In this document: piece after piece, positions 7,972 through 17,497 of the stretch
Position numbering within the stretch: the stretch's first letter is position 1
Layout of the letters: each line of letters opens with the position of its first letter
Origin: a bacterium
GTDB lineage: Bacteria; Bdellovibrionota; Bacteriovoracia; Bacteriovoracales; Bacteriovoracaceae
Direction: 5' to 3'
NCBI GenBank assembly: GCA_030425045.1
Contig: JAUHVL010000010.1
Coordinates: forward strand, 1-64,000
Length of the DNA stretch: 64,000 nt
Translations under genes and position numbers: made by a program
Notes under the pieces: model-generated
What the model was told of the DNA's origin: nothing
The model's input: the letters and a program-made list of their open reading frames with translations, nothing else
Databases searched by the model: none

Positions 7972-9173
7972 TGAAAATTATTAGAGATTTTCTTGATTCT
8001 CAACATGTGCATTTTGCAAAGGGTGGTAAGTTAGAAAAACTATACCCCGTATATGAAATGTTGGATACATTTCTATACACTCCAGGCACCACGGCAAAAG
8101 GTAATGTCCATGTGAGAGATGCTCTTGACCTAAAAAGGCTCATGGGAACAGTTGGTATTGCACTACTGCCTTGTATTTTATTTGCAATGTATAATACTGG
8201 ATTACAAATCCATCTGGCATTAGACAGCTCTGGAACACTTGCTCCCGCGGGATGGAGAGTCGATATCATGACTCTTATCGGTCTTAAGGCTGAAAATAAT
8301 ATTATCTCTAACTTTGTACATGGAGCACTCTACTTTTTACCAATCTTCTTAGTCACACAGATTGCTGGAGGGTTTTGGGAAGTTCTCTTTGCAACAGTTC
8401 GTAAGCACGAAGTAAACGAAGGTTTCCTCGTAACAGGTTTATTATTTCCTCTCACTCTTCCTCCTACAATTCCTTTATGGCAGGTAGCTGTTGGGATAAG
8501 TTTTGGGGTAGTCGTAGGAAAAGAGATCTTTGGTGGAACTGGTAAAAACTTTTTAAACCCAGCCTTAACAGCACGTGCGTTTTTATACTTTGCTTATCCT
8601 GCTCAGATTTCTGGTGACGCCGTCTGGACTGCGGTTGATGGTTACACTGGTGCGACAATCTTAGGTCAGGCAGCTGCTGGTGGGATGAGTGCTGTCACGA
8701 CAGACTGGATGACGGCATTTATTGGTTTCATCCCTGGTTCTATGGGAGAGACTTCAACGATTGCTTGTTTGATTGGTGCTGCTTATCTCGTTTTTACAGG
8801 TATTGGCTCTTGGAGAATAATGTTATCGCTTCTTCTCAGTACAATCGCTGTATCAGGACTTCTCAATGTTGTCGGCTCAGCGACAAACCCTATGTTTGAA
8901 ATGTCTCCGCTATGGCATATCGTTACAGGTGGCTTTGCTTTTGGAACGGTATTTATGGCCACTGACCCTGTTAGTGCCACCATGACGGTAACTGGTAAGT
9001 GGATTTATGGAGCCTTGATCGGAGTTATGGTTGTCCTTGTGAGAGTTATCAACCCAGCATTTCCTGAAGGAATTATGTTGGCGATTCTTTTTGGTAACTG
9101 TTTTGCTCCTCTCATTGATTATTTTGTTATGAATGCCAATATAAAAAGGAGGGCCCTACGTTATGCAAAATGA
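7971..9173 (+). CDS. nqrB: Na+-translocating NADH:quinone oxidoreductase subunit B
   Basis: 400 residues with about ten membrane segments. The covalent FMN site DGYTGAT is visible, with Thr229 as the expected phosphoester-linked residue (Thr236 in Vibrio). The N-terminal region, including [16 protein letters not shown], is family-typical. NqrB carries FMN and riboflavin and forms part of the Na+ pathway. The ATG overlaps the nqrA stop by one base, and the gene overlaps nqrC by 11 bases, so the subunits are translationally coupled. Confidence 0.97.
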   Translation: MKIIRDFLDSQHVHFAKGGKLEKLYPVYEMLDTFLYTPGTTAKGNVHVRDALDLKRLMGTVGIALLPCILFAMYNTGLQIHLALDSSGTLAPAGWRVDIMTLIGLKAENNIISNFVHGALYFLPIFLVTQIAGGFWEVLFATVRKHEVNEGFLVTGLLFPLTLPPTIPLWQVAVGISFGVVVGKEIFGGTGKNFLNPALTARAFLYFAYPAQISGDAVWTAVDGYTGATILGQAAAGGMSAVTTDWMTAFIGFIPGSMGETSTIACLIGAAYLVFTGIGSWRIMLSLLLSTIAVSGLLNVVGSATNPMFEMSPLWHIVTGGFAFGTVFMATDPVSATMTVTGKWIYGALIGVMVVLVRVINPAFPEGIMLAILFGNCFAPLIDYFVMNANIKRRALRYAK

Positions 9174-9939
9174 TGGACCTTTAAGAACAATTTTTGTGGC
9201 CTTCCTCTTGTGTGTTACCTGCTCGGTTCTTGTTTCGACTGCTGCCGTAAAGTTTAAACCACAACAGGAAACGAATAAGAAATTAGATATTAAAAAGAAA
9301 CTACTGCTTACTGTTGGCCTCCTTGATAATCCAAAAGCGAAGGCTGATGAAATTGAAAGAGCTTATCAGCAAGTAGAACCTCAAATAATCGATTTAAAAT
9401 CAGGAAACGTTAGTAATGAAGTTGATGTTGAGTCTTTTGATGCAAAAGATGCAGCAAAAGATCCTCGTTATTCCGTTGCCATCGATGGGGCTGTTGATAT
9501 AGCTAAGATTAAAAAGAAGTCTCGCTTAGCTAAAGTTTTCTTTATTAAAAAGCAAGGCAAAGTAGACCAGGTTGTTTTACCAGTTCATGGAAAAGGCTTA
9601 TGGTCTACGCTCTATGGTTTCTTATCTCTTGATTCCGACTTGAAAACGATTCGTGGTTTTGGTTTTTATGAACATGCGGAAACACCAGGGCTTGGTGGTG
9701 AAGTTGATAACCCTCGTTGGAAAGAATTATGGGTTGGTAAGAAAGCTTTTAATAATAATGGAAATCCGGCCATTAAAGTTGTTAAGGGCACAGGAAAAGG
9801 ACAGCATGAAGTTGATGGGCTCTCAGGTGCTACTATAACAGCAAGTGGCGTTCAAGCCCTCGTTAATTTTTGGTTAGATGAGAACGGTTATGGACCTTTC
9901 TTAGCTCAACTTAAAAGAAGGATGAATAATGAGTATTAA
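9163..9939 (+). CDS. nqrC: Na+-translocating NADH:quinone oxidoreductase subunit C
   Basis: 258 residues: a single N-terminal membrane anchor (residues 8-28) and a periplasmic FMN-binding domain. The flavinylation motif [13 protein letters not shown] places the covalently modified threonine at residue 224, matching Thr225 of Vibrio Nqr[15 protein letters not shown] is another conserved FMN-domain block. FMN would be attached by the ApbE encoded downstream. The gene overlaps nqrB and nqrD by 11 bases on each side. Confidence 0.97.
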   Translation: MQNDGPLRTIFVAFLLCVTCSVLVSTAAVKFKPQQETNKKLDIKKKLLLTVGLLDNPKAKADEIERAYQQVEPQIIDLKSGNVSNEVDVESFDAKDAAKDPRYSVAIDGAVDIAKIKKKSRLAKVFFIKKQGKVDQVVLPVHGKGLWSTLYGFLSLDSDLKTIRGFGFYEHAETPGLGGEVDNPRWKELWVGKKAFNNNGNPAIKVVKGTGKGQHEVDGLSGATITASGVQALVNFWLDENGYGPFLAQLKRRMNNEY

Positions 9940-10546
9940 AAAAACACTGTTTGATCCTCTATTTAATAACAATCCCATTGCGCTTCAAATCTTAGGTATT
10001 TGTAGTGCATTAGCAGTAACGACGAAATTAGAAACGGTATTAGTTATGTCTGCAGCCGTGATAGCTGTAACAACGTGCTCTAATTTTTTTGTTTCCATCA
10101 TTCGTAATCAAATACCTTCAAGTATTAGAATTATCGTCCAAATGACAATTATTGCATCTTTGGTGATTTTAACGGACCAAATCTTAAAGACCTTCTTTTA
10201 TGAAGTATCAAAAGGTCTTTCCGTTTATGTCGGCCTCATTATCACCAATTGTATTGTGATGGGACGAGCAGAAGGTTATGCCATGAAAAATGGTCCGATC
10301 ATGAGTGCTATTGACGGGTTTGGAAACGGCTTGGGCTACTCGCTTGTCTTAATCTTTGTCGGTGTTTTCAGAGAATTATTCGGAAGTGGTACACTTCTAG
10401 GGATGACGATTTTTGAAACGGTTAATAATGGTGGTTGGTATGTTCCAAATGGGATGGCCTTATTATCACCAAGTGCTTTTTTCCTGATTGGTTTTTTCAT
10501 CTGGGGATTAAGAACATTTAAAAAAGAACAAATAGAACAGGAATAA
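9929..10546 (+). CDS. nqrD: Na+-translocating NADH:quinone oxidoreductase subunit D
   Basis: 205 residues, six predicted membrane helices, family-typical start ([28 protein letters not shown]). Cys25 and Cys107 (ITNCIVMGR) correspond to the two NqrD cysteines that, with two from NqrE, hold the intramembrane iron-sulfur centre. [21 protein letters not shown] is a strongly conserved block. The nqrE ATG lies four bases after the stop codon. Confidence 0.97.
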   Translation: MSIKKTLFDPLFNNNPIALQILGICSALAVTTKLETVLVMSAAVIAVTTCSNFFVSIIRNQIPSSIRIIVQMTIIASLVILTDQILKTFFYEVSKGLSVYVGLIITNCIVMGRAEGYAMKNGPIMSAIDGFGNGLGYSLVLIFVGVFRELFGSGTLLGMTIFETVNNGGWYVPNGMALLSPSAFFLIGFFIWGLRTFKKEQIEQE

Positions 10547-10549
10547 AAC

Positions 10550-11161
10550 ATGCTTGAACATTATTTATCACTTTTTATTAAAGCTGTTTTTGTAGAGAAC
10601 TTAGCATTATCTTTTTTCTTGGGGATGTGTACATTTTTAGCGGTATCTAAAAAAGTAAAAACATCACTCGGTTTAGGTGTTGCTGTTATCGTTGTTCAGA
10701 CAATTACAATTCCAGTTAACAACTTAATCTATAATTATCTTTTAAAGAAAAATGCTCTGTCTTACCTTGGTTATGAAGGTATTGATCTTAGCTTCTTGGG
10801 TCTTATTTGTTATATCGGCGTGATCGCGGCGATGGTACAAATTTTAGAAATGGTCTTAGATAAGTTTTTTCCTTCGCTTTATAATGCTCTTGGGATTTTT
10901 CTTCCTTTGATCACAGTGAATTGTGCCATTTTAGGTGGTTCACTCTTTATGGTTGAGAGAGAGTATAATTTTGCGGAAAGTGTCGTTTTTGGTTTTGGCT
11001 CCGGCCTTGGCTGGGCGCTTGCAATTGCGGCTTTGGCGGGAATTAGAGAGAAGATGAAATACTCAGATGTCCCTGAAGGATTAAGAGGACTAGGAATTAC
11101 ATTTATAACCGTTGGCTTAATGGCCTTAGGCTTTTTAGCTTTTTCTGGTATTCAACTGTAG
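10550..11161 (+). CDS. nqrE: Na+-translocating NADH:quinone oxidoreductase subunit E
   Basis: 203 residues, six membrane helices with inverted topology relative to NqrD, the normal length. Cys27 ([14 protein letters not shown]) and Cys125 ([10 protein letters not shown]) supply the other half of the intramembrane iron-sulfur site. [20 protein letters not shown] is the classic NqrE start. It lies between nqrD and nqrF with short gaps. Confidence 0.97.
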   Translation: MLEHYLSLFIKAVFVENLALSFFLGMCTFLAVSKKVKTSLGLGVAVIVVQTITIPVNNLIYNYLLKKNALSYLGYEGIDLSFLGLICYIGVIAAMVQILEMVLDKFFPSLYNALGIFLPLITVNCAILGGSLFMVEREYNFAESVVFGFGSGLGWALAIAALAGIREKMKYSDVPEGLRGLGITFITVGLMALGFLAFSGIQL

Positions 11162-11177
11162 AGTTTAGGCAGGAATT

Positions 11178-12401
11178 ATGAACGAAATTTTATTAGGCGT
11201 CGGAATGTTCACTCTAGTCGTAATTGCCCTCGTGGTGGTTATTCTACTAGCAAAATCGAGGTTAGTTTCGAGTGGACCAGTAAATATCAATATTAATGGT
11301 GAGAAGGACTTCAGTGTTGGAGCTGGTGGTAAACTCCTTAATGTTCTTGCCGATCAGAAAATGTTTGTTTCATCGGCTTGTGGCGGTGGTGGTACTTGCG
11401 GTCAATGTAAAGTTAAAGTTGTTGATGGGGGAGGAGAGATTCTTCAAACAGAACTTTCTCATATCACCAAAAGAGAAGCAAAAGATAATGTCCGTCTTTC
11501 ATGCCAAGTGGCCGTAAAGCAAGATATGAAAGTAGAAGTTCCCGAAGAAGTCTTCGGTGTTAAGAAGTGGGAATGTACTGTTCGTTCAAATCATAACGTC
11601 GCCACTTTTATTAAAGAACTTGTTTTAGAGTTACCAGCAGGAGAGGAAGTACCCTTTAGGGCCGGTGGATTTATTCAGATTGAGAGACCCGCAGGTTTAA
11701 ATATCGATTACAAGAATTTTGATGTTGAACAAGAATACAGAGAGGACTGGGATAAGTTTGATCTATGGAGATTTAAGTCTAACGTAAAAGAGGAAGTAAT
11801 TAGGGCCTACTCTATGGCAAATTACCCAGAAGAAAAGGGAATTATTATGCTGAATGTGCGGATTGCTTCTCCACCTCCGCGAAACCCAAATGTTGAACCA
11901 GGAAAAATGTCTTCTTATATTTTTAATTTAAAGCCTGGTGATAAAGTGACAATCTCTGGACCTTTTGGTGAGTTCTTCGCAAGAGATACAAAAAAAGAAA
12001 TGGTCTTTGTCGGTGGTGGTGCAGGTATGGCGCCTATGCGTTCACATATTTTTGATCAGTTCAGAAGAATTTGTACTGATAGAAAAGTTACCTTCTGGTA
12101 CGGAGCTAGATCAAAACGTGAAATGTTCTATGTAGAAGACTTTGATACTATTCAAAAAGAAAATGAAAACTTCAAGTGGTATACGGCATTGTCTGAGCCA
12201 TTAGAAGAAGATAATTGGACTGGTTATACTGGTTTTATTCATAATGTTTTGTATAACGAGTATTTAAAAGATCATCCAAACCCAGAAGACTGTGAGTATT
12301 ACCTCTGTGGCCCTCCAATGATGAACCAAGCGGTTATTAATATGCTTTTGGATCTTGGAGTTGAGCGTGAAGATATTATGCTCGATGACTTTGGTGGTTA
12401 A
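11178..12401 (+). CDS. nqrF: Na+-translocating NADH:quinone oxidoreductase subunit F
   Basis: 407 residues, domains in order: N-terminal membrane helix (5-25), plant-type 2Fe-2S ferredoxin domain with ligands Cys68, Cys74, Cys77 and Cys109 ([12 protein letters not shown] ... LSCQ), FAD-binding domain with RAYSMA, and NADH-binding domain with [13 protein letters not shown] and a C-terminal [10 protein letters not shown]. NqrF is the electron entry point from NADH through FAD to the iron-sulfur cluster. All required cofactor residues are present, so the complex should be active. The 3' end overlaps the start of apbE. Confidence 0.97.
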   Translation: MNEILLGVGMFTLVVIALVVVILLAKSRLVSSGPVNININGEKDFSVGAGGKLLNVLADQKMFVSSACGGGGTCGQCKVKVVDGGGEILQTELSHITKREAKDNVRLSCQVAVKQDMKVEVPEEVFGVKKWECTVRSNHNVATFIKELVLELPAGEEVPFRAGGFIQIERPAGLNIDYKNFDVEQEYREDWDKFDLWRFKSNVKEEVIRAYSMANYPEEKGIIMLNVRIASPPPRNPNVEPGKMSSYIFNLKPGDKVTISGPFGEFFARDTKKEMVFVGGGAGMAPMRSHIFDQFRRICTDRKVTFWYGARSKREMFYVEDFDTIQKENENFKWYTALSEPLEEDNWTGYTGFIHNVLYNEYLKDHPNPEDCEYYLCGPPMMNQAVINMLLDLGVEREDIMLDDFGG

Positions 12402-13410
12402 AAAACTACTTCCACTATTTTCACTTCTTTTTCTTTTTGCTTGCGATAAAAAAGCTAAGCTAGAGCATATTGTAGGTAAAACTATGGGGACGACTTATTC
12501 TGTTAAGTATGTTCCCGTAAAAGATAGTTTAAAGCGAGCAGAGTTTTCGGCCATTATTAATACAAAGTTACGTGAAATTAATTCGATGATGAGTACTTAT
12601 AAACGGGACTCTGAAATAACTTTGTTTAATAAATCTCCAGCAGGAACACCCTTTAATATTTCAAAAGAATTTTATTTTGTTTTAAGTCATGCTCTTGAGG
12701 TTTCAAAAAAAACAGAAGGTTTCTTTGATCCTACTATTGGCCCTCTCGTAAATCTTTGGGGCTTTGGACCTGCTGGTATAAAAGAAGTTCCAAGTCAGGA
12801 GATGATTGATAAGACTCTCAAAAAAGTAGGTCATGAAAAAATAGTACTTAATGAAAAAGATAGCTCTCTTACAAAAACACACCCTGATGTTTACTTAGAT
12901 TTGTCTGCGAGTGCAAAAGGGCACGGTGTTGATGCTATAGCAAAAATACTATCAGAAAATAGAATCACAAATTTTATGGTTGAAATTGGGGGAGAAGTTA
13001 AAACGAAAGGTCGTAATCATAAGAGACCATGGAGAATAGCTATTGAAACACCTGATCCAACGACAAATAAACCTTATGAGGCCGTGGTAGAACTTAATGA
13101 TCAAGCTGTAGCGACATCCGGTAGTTATCGAAACTTTTACACTAAAGAAGGGAAGACATTTTCTCATACAATAAATCCAAAAACGGGAAGACCGATTACT
13201 CACAATCTTGTCAGTGTAACTGTTATAGATCCAGATTCTTGTATGAAAGCTGATACCTTTGCCACAGCTTTAATGGCCATTGGTGGAGATAAGTCTTTTG
13301 AAATGGCAAAGAATTGGGGACTTAATGCACTGTTTATTTTTCAAGAGACTCAAAACGGTAAAAAAGTCTTTACGAGAAAGCAAACTTCTCCTAATTTAAA
13401 ACTCAAATGA
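12385..13410 (+). CDS. apbE: FAD:protein FMN transferase, lipoprotein
   Basis: ApbE attaches FMN to threonines of NqrB and NqrC. The ATG at 12385, overlapping nqrF by 17 bases, gives a lipoprotein signal with lipobox LFAC ([20 protein letters not shown]), so the protein is tethered in the periplasm. Family blocks seen: [69 protein letters not shown] and the Mg-binding [11 protein letters not shown]. About 341 residues, normal length. Being in the same operon as its substrates fits a dedicated maturation factor. Its TGA overlaps the nqrM ATG (ATGA). Confidence 0.95.
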   Translation: MTLVVKKLLPLFSLLFLFACDKKAKLEHIVGKTMGTTYSVKYVPVKDSLKRAEFSAIINTKLREINSMMSTYKRDSEITLFNKSPAGTPFNISKEFYFVLSHALEVSKKTEGFFDPTIGPLVNLWGFGPAGIKEVPSQEMIDKTLKKVGHEKIVLNEKDSSLTKTHPDVYLDLSASAKGHGVDAIAKILSENRITNFMVEIGGEVKTKGRNHKRPWRIAIETPDPTTNKPYEAVVELNDQAVATSGSYRNFYTKEGKTFSHTINPKTGRPITHNLVSVTVIDPDSCMKADTFATALMAIGGDKSFEMAKNWGLNALFIFQETQNGKKVFTRKQTSPNLKLK

Positions 13411-13586
13411 AAGATTTCCTCATCACATTCGCATTAATCGGTTTATCATTTATAGGAATGGCCATTGGCGTAATCCTTAGTAACCGTGAAGTAAAAGGTT
13501 CTTGCGGAGGTCTCGGTCAGATCATGGGTGAAGACTGTGACTTTTGCGAGTCTAAAGATGAATGTCCAGATTTAAAACAAGCTTAG
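13407..13586 (+). CDS. nqrM: Na+-NQR maturation protein NqrM (DUF539), 59 aa
   Basis: A short gene that is easily missed. ATG at 13407 overlaps the apbE stop. The protein has one N-terminal membrane helix (FLITFALIGLSFIGMAIGVIL) and then the four-cysteine signature of NqrM: GSCGGLGQI, EDCDFCES and ECPD. NqrM is required to assemble Na+-NQR, probably by delivering iron to the NqrD/NqrE cysteines. The position after apbE is the usual one in Vibrio-type operons. Its TAG overlaps the convergent gene by four bases. Confidence 0.93.
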   Translation: MKDFLITFALIGLSFIGMAIGVILSNREVKGSCGGLGQIMGEDCDFCESKDECPDLKQA

Positions 13587-14089
13587 ATTAAAATGCTATC
13601 GTTTCTTACCGATTCGCAAGAATCAAGTTGATAGTTTCTGGTGTCGTCTTGTTTCCAAACACCGTCTTCAAATCTGTTAATCTTGATCACTTGCTCTTCT
13701 GGAATTGAGTCAAGGTGCTCTTCCCAAACACAATCACCACTATTTTTAAGATCAACACAAACTCTTTTTCTGATTTCTCTTGGACGACTTACATATTCGT
13801 ATTGATAGATATAACCTTCGTCTGAGAACTTCCAACCTACAAGATAAGGCTTCTTGGATCGAACTGTATCAAAGGGGGCCAAACAAAGCCCATCGTAAGG
13901 AATAGCATATTTTTCAATTCTATAGACTGGAAAATCGGCCTTATAGTTTTCAGAAGCCTTGATTTCTTCCCAGGTCATACTCGTGGAACCACCGGCACTT
14001 CCGCCTGTTCCATTTGCTAATACTGAAACACTTGTTAAGCAAATAAAGGCAATCAATAAATGTGAAAATTTTGTCATTTGTTTTTTCAT
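13583..14089 (-). CDS. small secreted protein paired with a regulator
   Basis: 168 residues with a signal peptide (MKKQMTKFSHLLIAFICLTSVSVLA) followed by a glycine/serine-rich stretch (NGTGGSAGGSTS). Cysteines at GLCLAP, KRVCVDL, GDCVWEE and DSCESV suggest two disulphides. No family recognised. It lies nine bases after the regulator-like gene at 14099, mirroring the arrangement at 3967-5273. It converges on nqrM with a 4-base overlap. Confidence 0.65.
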   Translation of the reverse strand: MKKQMTKFSHLLIAFICLTSVSVLANGTGGSAGGSTSMTWEEIKASENYKADFPVYRIEKYAIPYDGLCLAPFDTVRSKKPYLVGWKFSDEGYIYQYEYVSRPREIRKRVCVDLKNSGDCVWEEHLDSIPEEQVIKINRFEDGVWKQDDTRNYQLDSCESVRNDSILI

Positions 14090-14098
14090 ATAACTACC

Positions 14099-14950
14099 TT
14101 AGTGAAGAATACCTTTGTCTCTATTACGTTGAGTCAACGTATCCGTTGATGTAAACGTAAAGGCCCTATGTTGACCGTGATTCTTAGGGTCTTTGGCCAG
14201 GTCTATCTTCTTTCTTAGAGCTTCTTCATCGATTTTAATCCACTCATTATATGCTTCTTTCGTTAACCCATAAGCTAAAAGGTAGGTGAAGTTTTCTCCT
14301 TCCTGATCACTAATTTCGGGTTTATAAAATTGCTTAACGAGATGAATCCCAATGCGCTGGAGACTCTCTGGTCCTAAACTTGCTTGTCGCGGACCTATTG
14401 AGTATACGTTGTTGCGAATACTAACAACAACTTTTTGCTCTAACATTTTCTCTAGAATATTAAGTCCGTATGATCCGTATTGAAATCCAATATACTCTTT
14501 TGTCACTTCACCAGTGACACATAAAAAATAGATTTCACAAAAGATAGGATCTTTTCTTAATTCTTCTTCGATATTGATTTTATAACTTACGCCTGCTTGG
14601 ATATTTCTATTGTCAGGGTAGGATTGCTTTAAGAAATGGCTGATTACTTCTGGAGCTTTAGCGATAACGTCATTATTGCTATCAACGTTATACAGTGCAC
14701 GATAAATTTTAAAAAGTGTTTGGTAACCTGGTCTGTTTTGACATTCCATTAACCTTTTAAGAGTTTTTTCATGGATGCCCATATAGGCAGACATTATCTT
14801 TAGGCCCTTTTTAGGATCTTTAAACTCTGAAAGTTTTACCTTCAGGTCACTGGCAACCTGTTCTTTTAGCGCTGTGTCTTCCTGGACCGCTTTTTCAGGT
14901 TCAATTTGAGTTTTGACAATTTCGTTTGTCGAATTCTCGAAGTTTTCCAC
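14099..14950 (-). CDS. putative helix-turn-helix regulator, related in layout to TIGR02147
   Basis: 283 residues. A charged N-terminal tail (1-40) precedes a predicted helix-turn-helix around KIMSAYMGIHEKTLKRLMECQ (residues 50-72), then a region resembling a winged helix (EVTKEYIGFQYGSYGLNILE) and an alpha-helical C-terminus. I cannot place it firmly in a named family; layout and size resemble TIGR02147/DUF4423 proteins, but the hallmark N-P-x-YS motif is absent. It is followed by a secreted-protein gene nine bases downstream, and a 10-base inverted repeat with core GTGGCA lies about 95-130 bases upstream of the start. A transcriptional regulator of the adjacent secreted protein is inferred. 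Confidence 0.55.
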   Translation of the reverse strand: MENFENSTNEIVKTQIEPEKAVQEDTALKEQVASDLKVKLSEFKDPKKGLKIMSAYMGIHEKTLKRLMECQNRPGYQTLFKIYRALYNVDSNNDVIAKAPEVISHFLKQSYPDNRNIQAGVSYKINIEEELRKDPIFCEIYFLCVTGEVTKEYIGFQYGSYGLNILEKMLEQKVVVSIRNNVYSIGPRQASLGPESLQRIGIHLVKQFYKPEISDQEGENFTYLLAYGLTKEAYNEWIKIDEEALRKKIDLAKDPKNHGQHRAFTFTSTDTLTQRNRDKGILH

Positions 14951-15044
14951 ATTCTCTCCAAAGTGATGAGAAATTCTATCGACAAGAATGATTGAATGAC
15001 TAGTTTTATCAGGAAAATATTAGCAGATGTAAGGAAAAGTTAGA

Positions 15045-15083
15045 AAAGGTGGCAGAAAACCTCTCTTGTTTAATGCCACCTTT
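15045..15083. promoter_or_regulatory. inverted repeat AAAGGTGGCA-N19-TGCCACCTTT
   Basis: A perfect 10-base inverted repeat upstream of the regulator at 14099-14950. Its core GTGGCA/TGCCAC equals the half-site found around the TIGR02147 gene at 5.3-5.5 kb. GG-N10-GC spacing is absent, so it is not a sigma-54 promoter. Confidence 0.55.
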
Positions 15084-15126
15084 ACAGATAATTTATCCCC
15101 GGGTTAGGCGAGACCCTGGAATTGGG

Positions 15127-15151
15127 GGTATTAGATTATTCATCTAATACC
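15127..15151. repeat. hairpin GGTATTAGAT-N5-ATCTAATACC
   Basis: Perfect 10-base-pair stem with a 5-base loop (TATTC). It is not followed by a T-run on either strand, so it is probably not a simple terminator. Operator or structured leader for the minus-strand regulator gene is possible. Confidence 0.5.
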
Positions 15152-15250
15152 TCGGGCTGTCAGAGACATAACAACCTTTCGACAAATGCATCTTAAAATC
15201 CTGCTAATAAGAAAACAATTAAATCTGAATTTGAAGAAAAATAATAAGAC

Positions 15251-15298
15251 ATTGTCCAAAATGACGGGGTGAATTGGGACAATATTAAAATATTGTCC
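15251..15298. repeat. triple ATTGTCC half-site array
   Basis: ATTGTCC at 15251-15257, GGACAATATT at 15277-15286 and AATATTGTCC at 15289-15298. The last two form a perfect 10-base inverted repeat separated by AA, just beyond the stop of the gene at 15311. Confidence 0.5.
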
Positions 15299-15310
15299 TT
15301 TAAGAGCTAA

Positions 15311-15577
15311 TTAGAGGCAGAAGAGTTGGCAAAATTTCCCATTATCAATGTTTTTTGCCAATACATGGTCACAATGGGCGCTACTTGCTGAGATAGAAGT
15401 AAAAAGGAGCTCATCACCGGTCTCTGCGAAGTTTTGAGTACAGCTACTGCTTACTTCATAGGTTTGACCTTCAATCGTTAGAAATCGTGAATTAGATACC
15501 TCTTCGACGATATAAAAAGCTTGGGTGAGAGAACAACAAAATAACAACGCTAGTACGACCCAGTTTTTTAAGCTCAT
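15311..15577 (-). CDS. very small secreted protein, 88 aa
   Basis: Signal peptide MSLKNWVVLALLFCCSLTQA, then a short mature domain of about 68 residues with four cysteines (SSSCTQNF, AHCDHV, FCQLFCL), consistent with two disulphides. SNSRFLTIEGQTYEVSS is beta-hairpin-like. No homologue recognised. AGGTGATTCCTTA before the ATG contains only a weak ribosome site. It is probably monocistronic, between an inverted-repeat region and the FkbH-like cluster. Confidence 0.55.
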   Translation of the reverse strand: MSLKNWVVLALLFCCSLTQAFYIVEEVSNSRFLTIEGQTYEVSSSCTQNFAETGDELLFTSISASSAHCDHVLAKNIDNGKFCQLFCL

Positions 15578-15673
15578 AGGTGATTCCTTAATGAATAATC
15601 TGAAAACAAACGTGTGTTACACCGTGTAGATCACCATGGCCAGTCTTATATAAAAAAACTAGGGGGCAAAGAG

Positions 15674-17497
15674 TTATTTGAGCTCAATTGAGGTTTTTAG
15701 CTCGTTATACTGCTCGATATTTAAGCTGAAAATCGTCTCGCTATCATCTGAACTGATCATTTCGAAGCCCAGTTCGGGGTAAAGATCTTTTACAATAATA
15801 TTTTTCTTTGTTGGGTAATAAAGACCTTTGATTTTTGATCTTCCACGAGCTTTGGCGATCTCAACCATTTTATTAAGGGCCAAATGTTCTACCTCTCTTT
15901 TTAGAACACGACAGCTCATGATCCAAGTATTGACCGCCATGGCATCTTCAGCAGGTAAGTCTTCTAGGATGATGACTGATATAAGACCGTAGTCACCAAA
16001 CTTATCTTGTAAACGGATTGTAAAAGGTGAAAAAGATTCATTATTTATCAAATCAATCACTTCTGCTTCACTACGTCTGATAGTGGTGAAGTTGAACTGG
16101 TTTGACTTGTTGATAAGTTGAGAAATTCTTGGAACATCAATTTTTTGAAAATCATTAATATTGCCAGTCATCTCAAGACTTTTTAAATATTCGTCCATAT
16201 TCATGCTGGTTTTTTGTAAACTTTTACGTTGATATTCCTGTTGATACTGGCCTGTTTTTTTACTGTCTTCAGCGGTTAATGTTCTTGGCTCAAAATAGCG
16301 TGAGTTTGCTACTCTTGAAGCGAATTCTGATGGGTCTCCATCCATTGTGATGGTTGCAACGGCAGGAACATATTGATTAACAATCTCGATTTCAGCGGGG
16401 TTATCGTCAATAAAGACAAAACTATCTAATCCTAGATTTAACTCCTCGGAGAGTTCTTTAATATTTTCACTTTTTGGATTCCAATTGATTTTCCAAGCGA
16501 CAAAATCATCTTTTCTGAGGACCATTTCGGGATGGTTCTCAATGGCCTCCATGGCAATGGATTCTTCGTTTTTTGAACATAAACAAAGGATGACGCCTCT
16601 TTTTTTAAGATCCTTAATTGTCTTTTGTAGTTTAACGAAAGCTTGTCCTTTGGTGGATCCACCGAGTTCAATTCCCTCGATTCCATCATCACCAATGATT
16701 CCCCCCCAAAGAGTGTGATCTAAATCACAAATCAGAACTTTTTTCATGGCCGACTTAAAATGATCGATAACGAGAGCGAGTTCACTTGCTACTTGAGGTA
16801 GAAAATCAGGTGCAAAAATATTTTTCGTTTCAAAATAAAAGTTTGGATCATAAGCTCGAGTGGTTCCGTACTCACATGCTAAATACTCAAGGTCACAAAT
16901 TTTATATTGAGAATGAAGTTGTTGTCCTAGAGTTGTATTGAAAGTTTTTATATATGTTGCTGGATCAAAGGGGAGGGTTGATCGCAAGGGACCGAAACTT
17001 CTATGAGATAAAGGCATGAAGTTTGTTGTGATCACTTGACCTGTTTTTATATTATCTAATAAAGATAAATGTTCGTTTACGTCACGATTAACTTGATGAA
17101 AAAGATCATCAAAACTCATTGTTGTTTGAAGCTGAGTGAGAAGGCGATCTGGAGTAGGAATAACGACGGTAATATCGGCTTCAAACTGGTGGTATTCACT
17201 AGCAGGGTTTAATATTTCTTGAATGTAATTATCGAATTCTCCAATGAAAAACTTGGGAGAGTATTGATTGATCGTTAAATAATGCTCTAGAAAGTCACTG
17301 AGAGGATAAAGAGTAGGTGATCCAAGCAGTGCGATTTTTAACGGTTTTCCCTCATCTTGGTTTTTATTTTTTTTTCTCAACGTTGATAAAAAGGAAAGTT
17401 CAGTAAAGGTAGGTGATTGAAGTGAGAACTTTTTTATTTCGGAAAAAAGAGAAGGGTCATTATTTTTGAGAAGTGTTTTTAATTTACTTTTATCCAT
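15674..17497 (-). CDS. FkbH-like HAD-IIIC family protein
   Basis: ATG at 17497 is preferred to a TTG 30 bases upstream because a G-rich ribosome site precedes it and it overlaps the previous stop by eight bases. About 607 residues. An N-terminal SGNH-like or structural region (1-240) is followed by the HAD domain with LICDLDHTLWGG (DxDxT nucleophile), CLCSKNEES and FIDDNPAEIE, then a GNAT-like C-terminal domain. FkbH proteins dephosphorylate 1,3-bisphosphoglycerate and load the glyceryl group on an acyl carrier protein. An ACP and a condensation-like enzyme precede it in the same operon, which supports that role; the final product is unknown. Confidence 0.82.
   Translation of the reverse strand: MDKSKLKTLLKNNDPSLFSEIKKFSLQSPTFTELSFLSTLRKKNKNQDEGKPLKIALLGSPTLYPLSDFLEHYLTINQYSPKFFIGEFDNYIQEILNPASEYHQFEADITVVIPTPDRLLTQLQTTMSFDDLFHQVNRDVNEHLSLLDNIKTGQVITTNFMPLSHRSFGPLRSTLPFDPATYIKTFNTTLGQQLHSQYKICDLEYLACEYGTTRAYDPNFYFETKNIFAPDFLPQVASELALVIDHFKSAMKKVLICDLDHTLWGGIIGDDGIEGIELGGSTKGQAFVKLQKTIKDLKKRGVILCLCSKNEESIAMEAIENHPEMVLRKDDFVAWKINWNPKSENIKELSEELNLGLDSFVFIDDNPAEIEIVNQYVPAVATITMDGDPSEFASRVANSRYFEPRTLTAEDSKKTGQYQQEYQRKSLQKTSMNMDEYLKSLEMTGNINDFQKIDVPRISQLINKSNQFNFTTIRRSEAEVIDLINNESFSPFTIRLQDKFGDYGLISVIILEDLPAEDAMAVNTWIMSCRVLKREVEHLALNKMVEIAKARGRSKIKGLYYPTKKNIIVKDLYPELGFEMISSDDSETIFSLNIEQYNELKTSIELK

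Larger units (their letters stand above)
14951..15310. other. 360-base intergenic region rich in inverted repeats
   Basis: No coding sequence seen. It holds three separate palindromic elements, listed individually (15045-15083, 15127-15151, 15251-15298). The stretch 15098-15170 also has a CCGGGT...ACCCTGG pairing and looks like a folded RNA or operator array; no known riboswitch or tRNA consensus was recognised. Confidence 0.5.

Noticed and set aside
15045-15083. sigma-54 promoter
   Set aside because: GG-N10-GC spacing is absent on both strands, unlike the 5451-5471 site.
15098-15170. tRNA or known riboswitch
   Set aside because: No T-loop, anticodon arm or riboswitch core consensus could be found on either strand.
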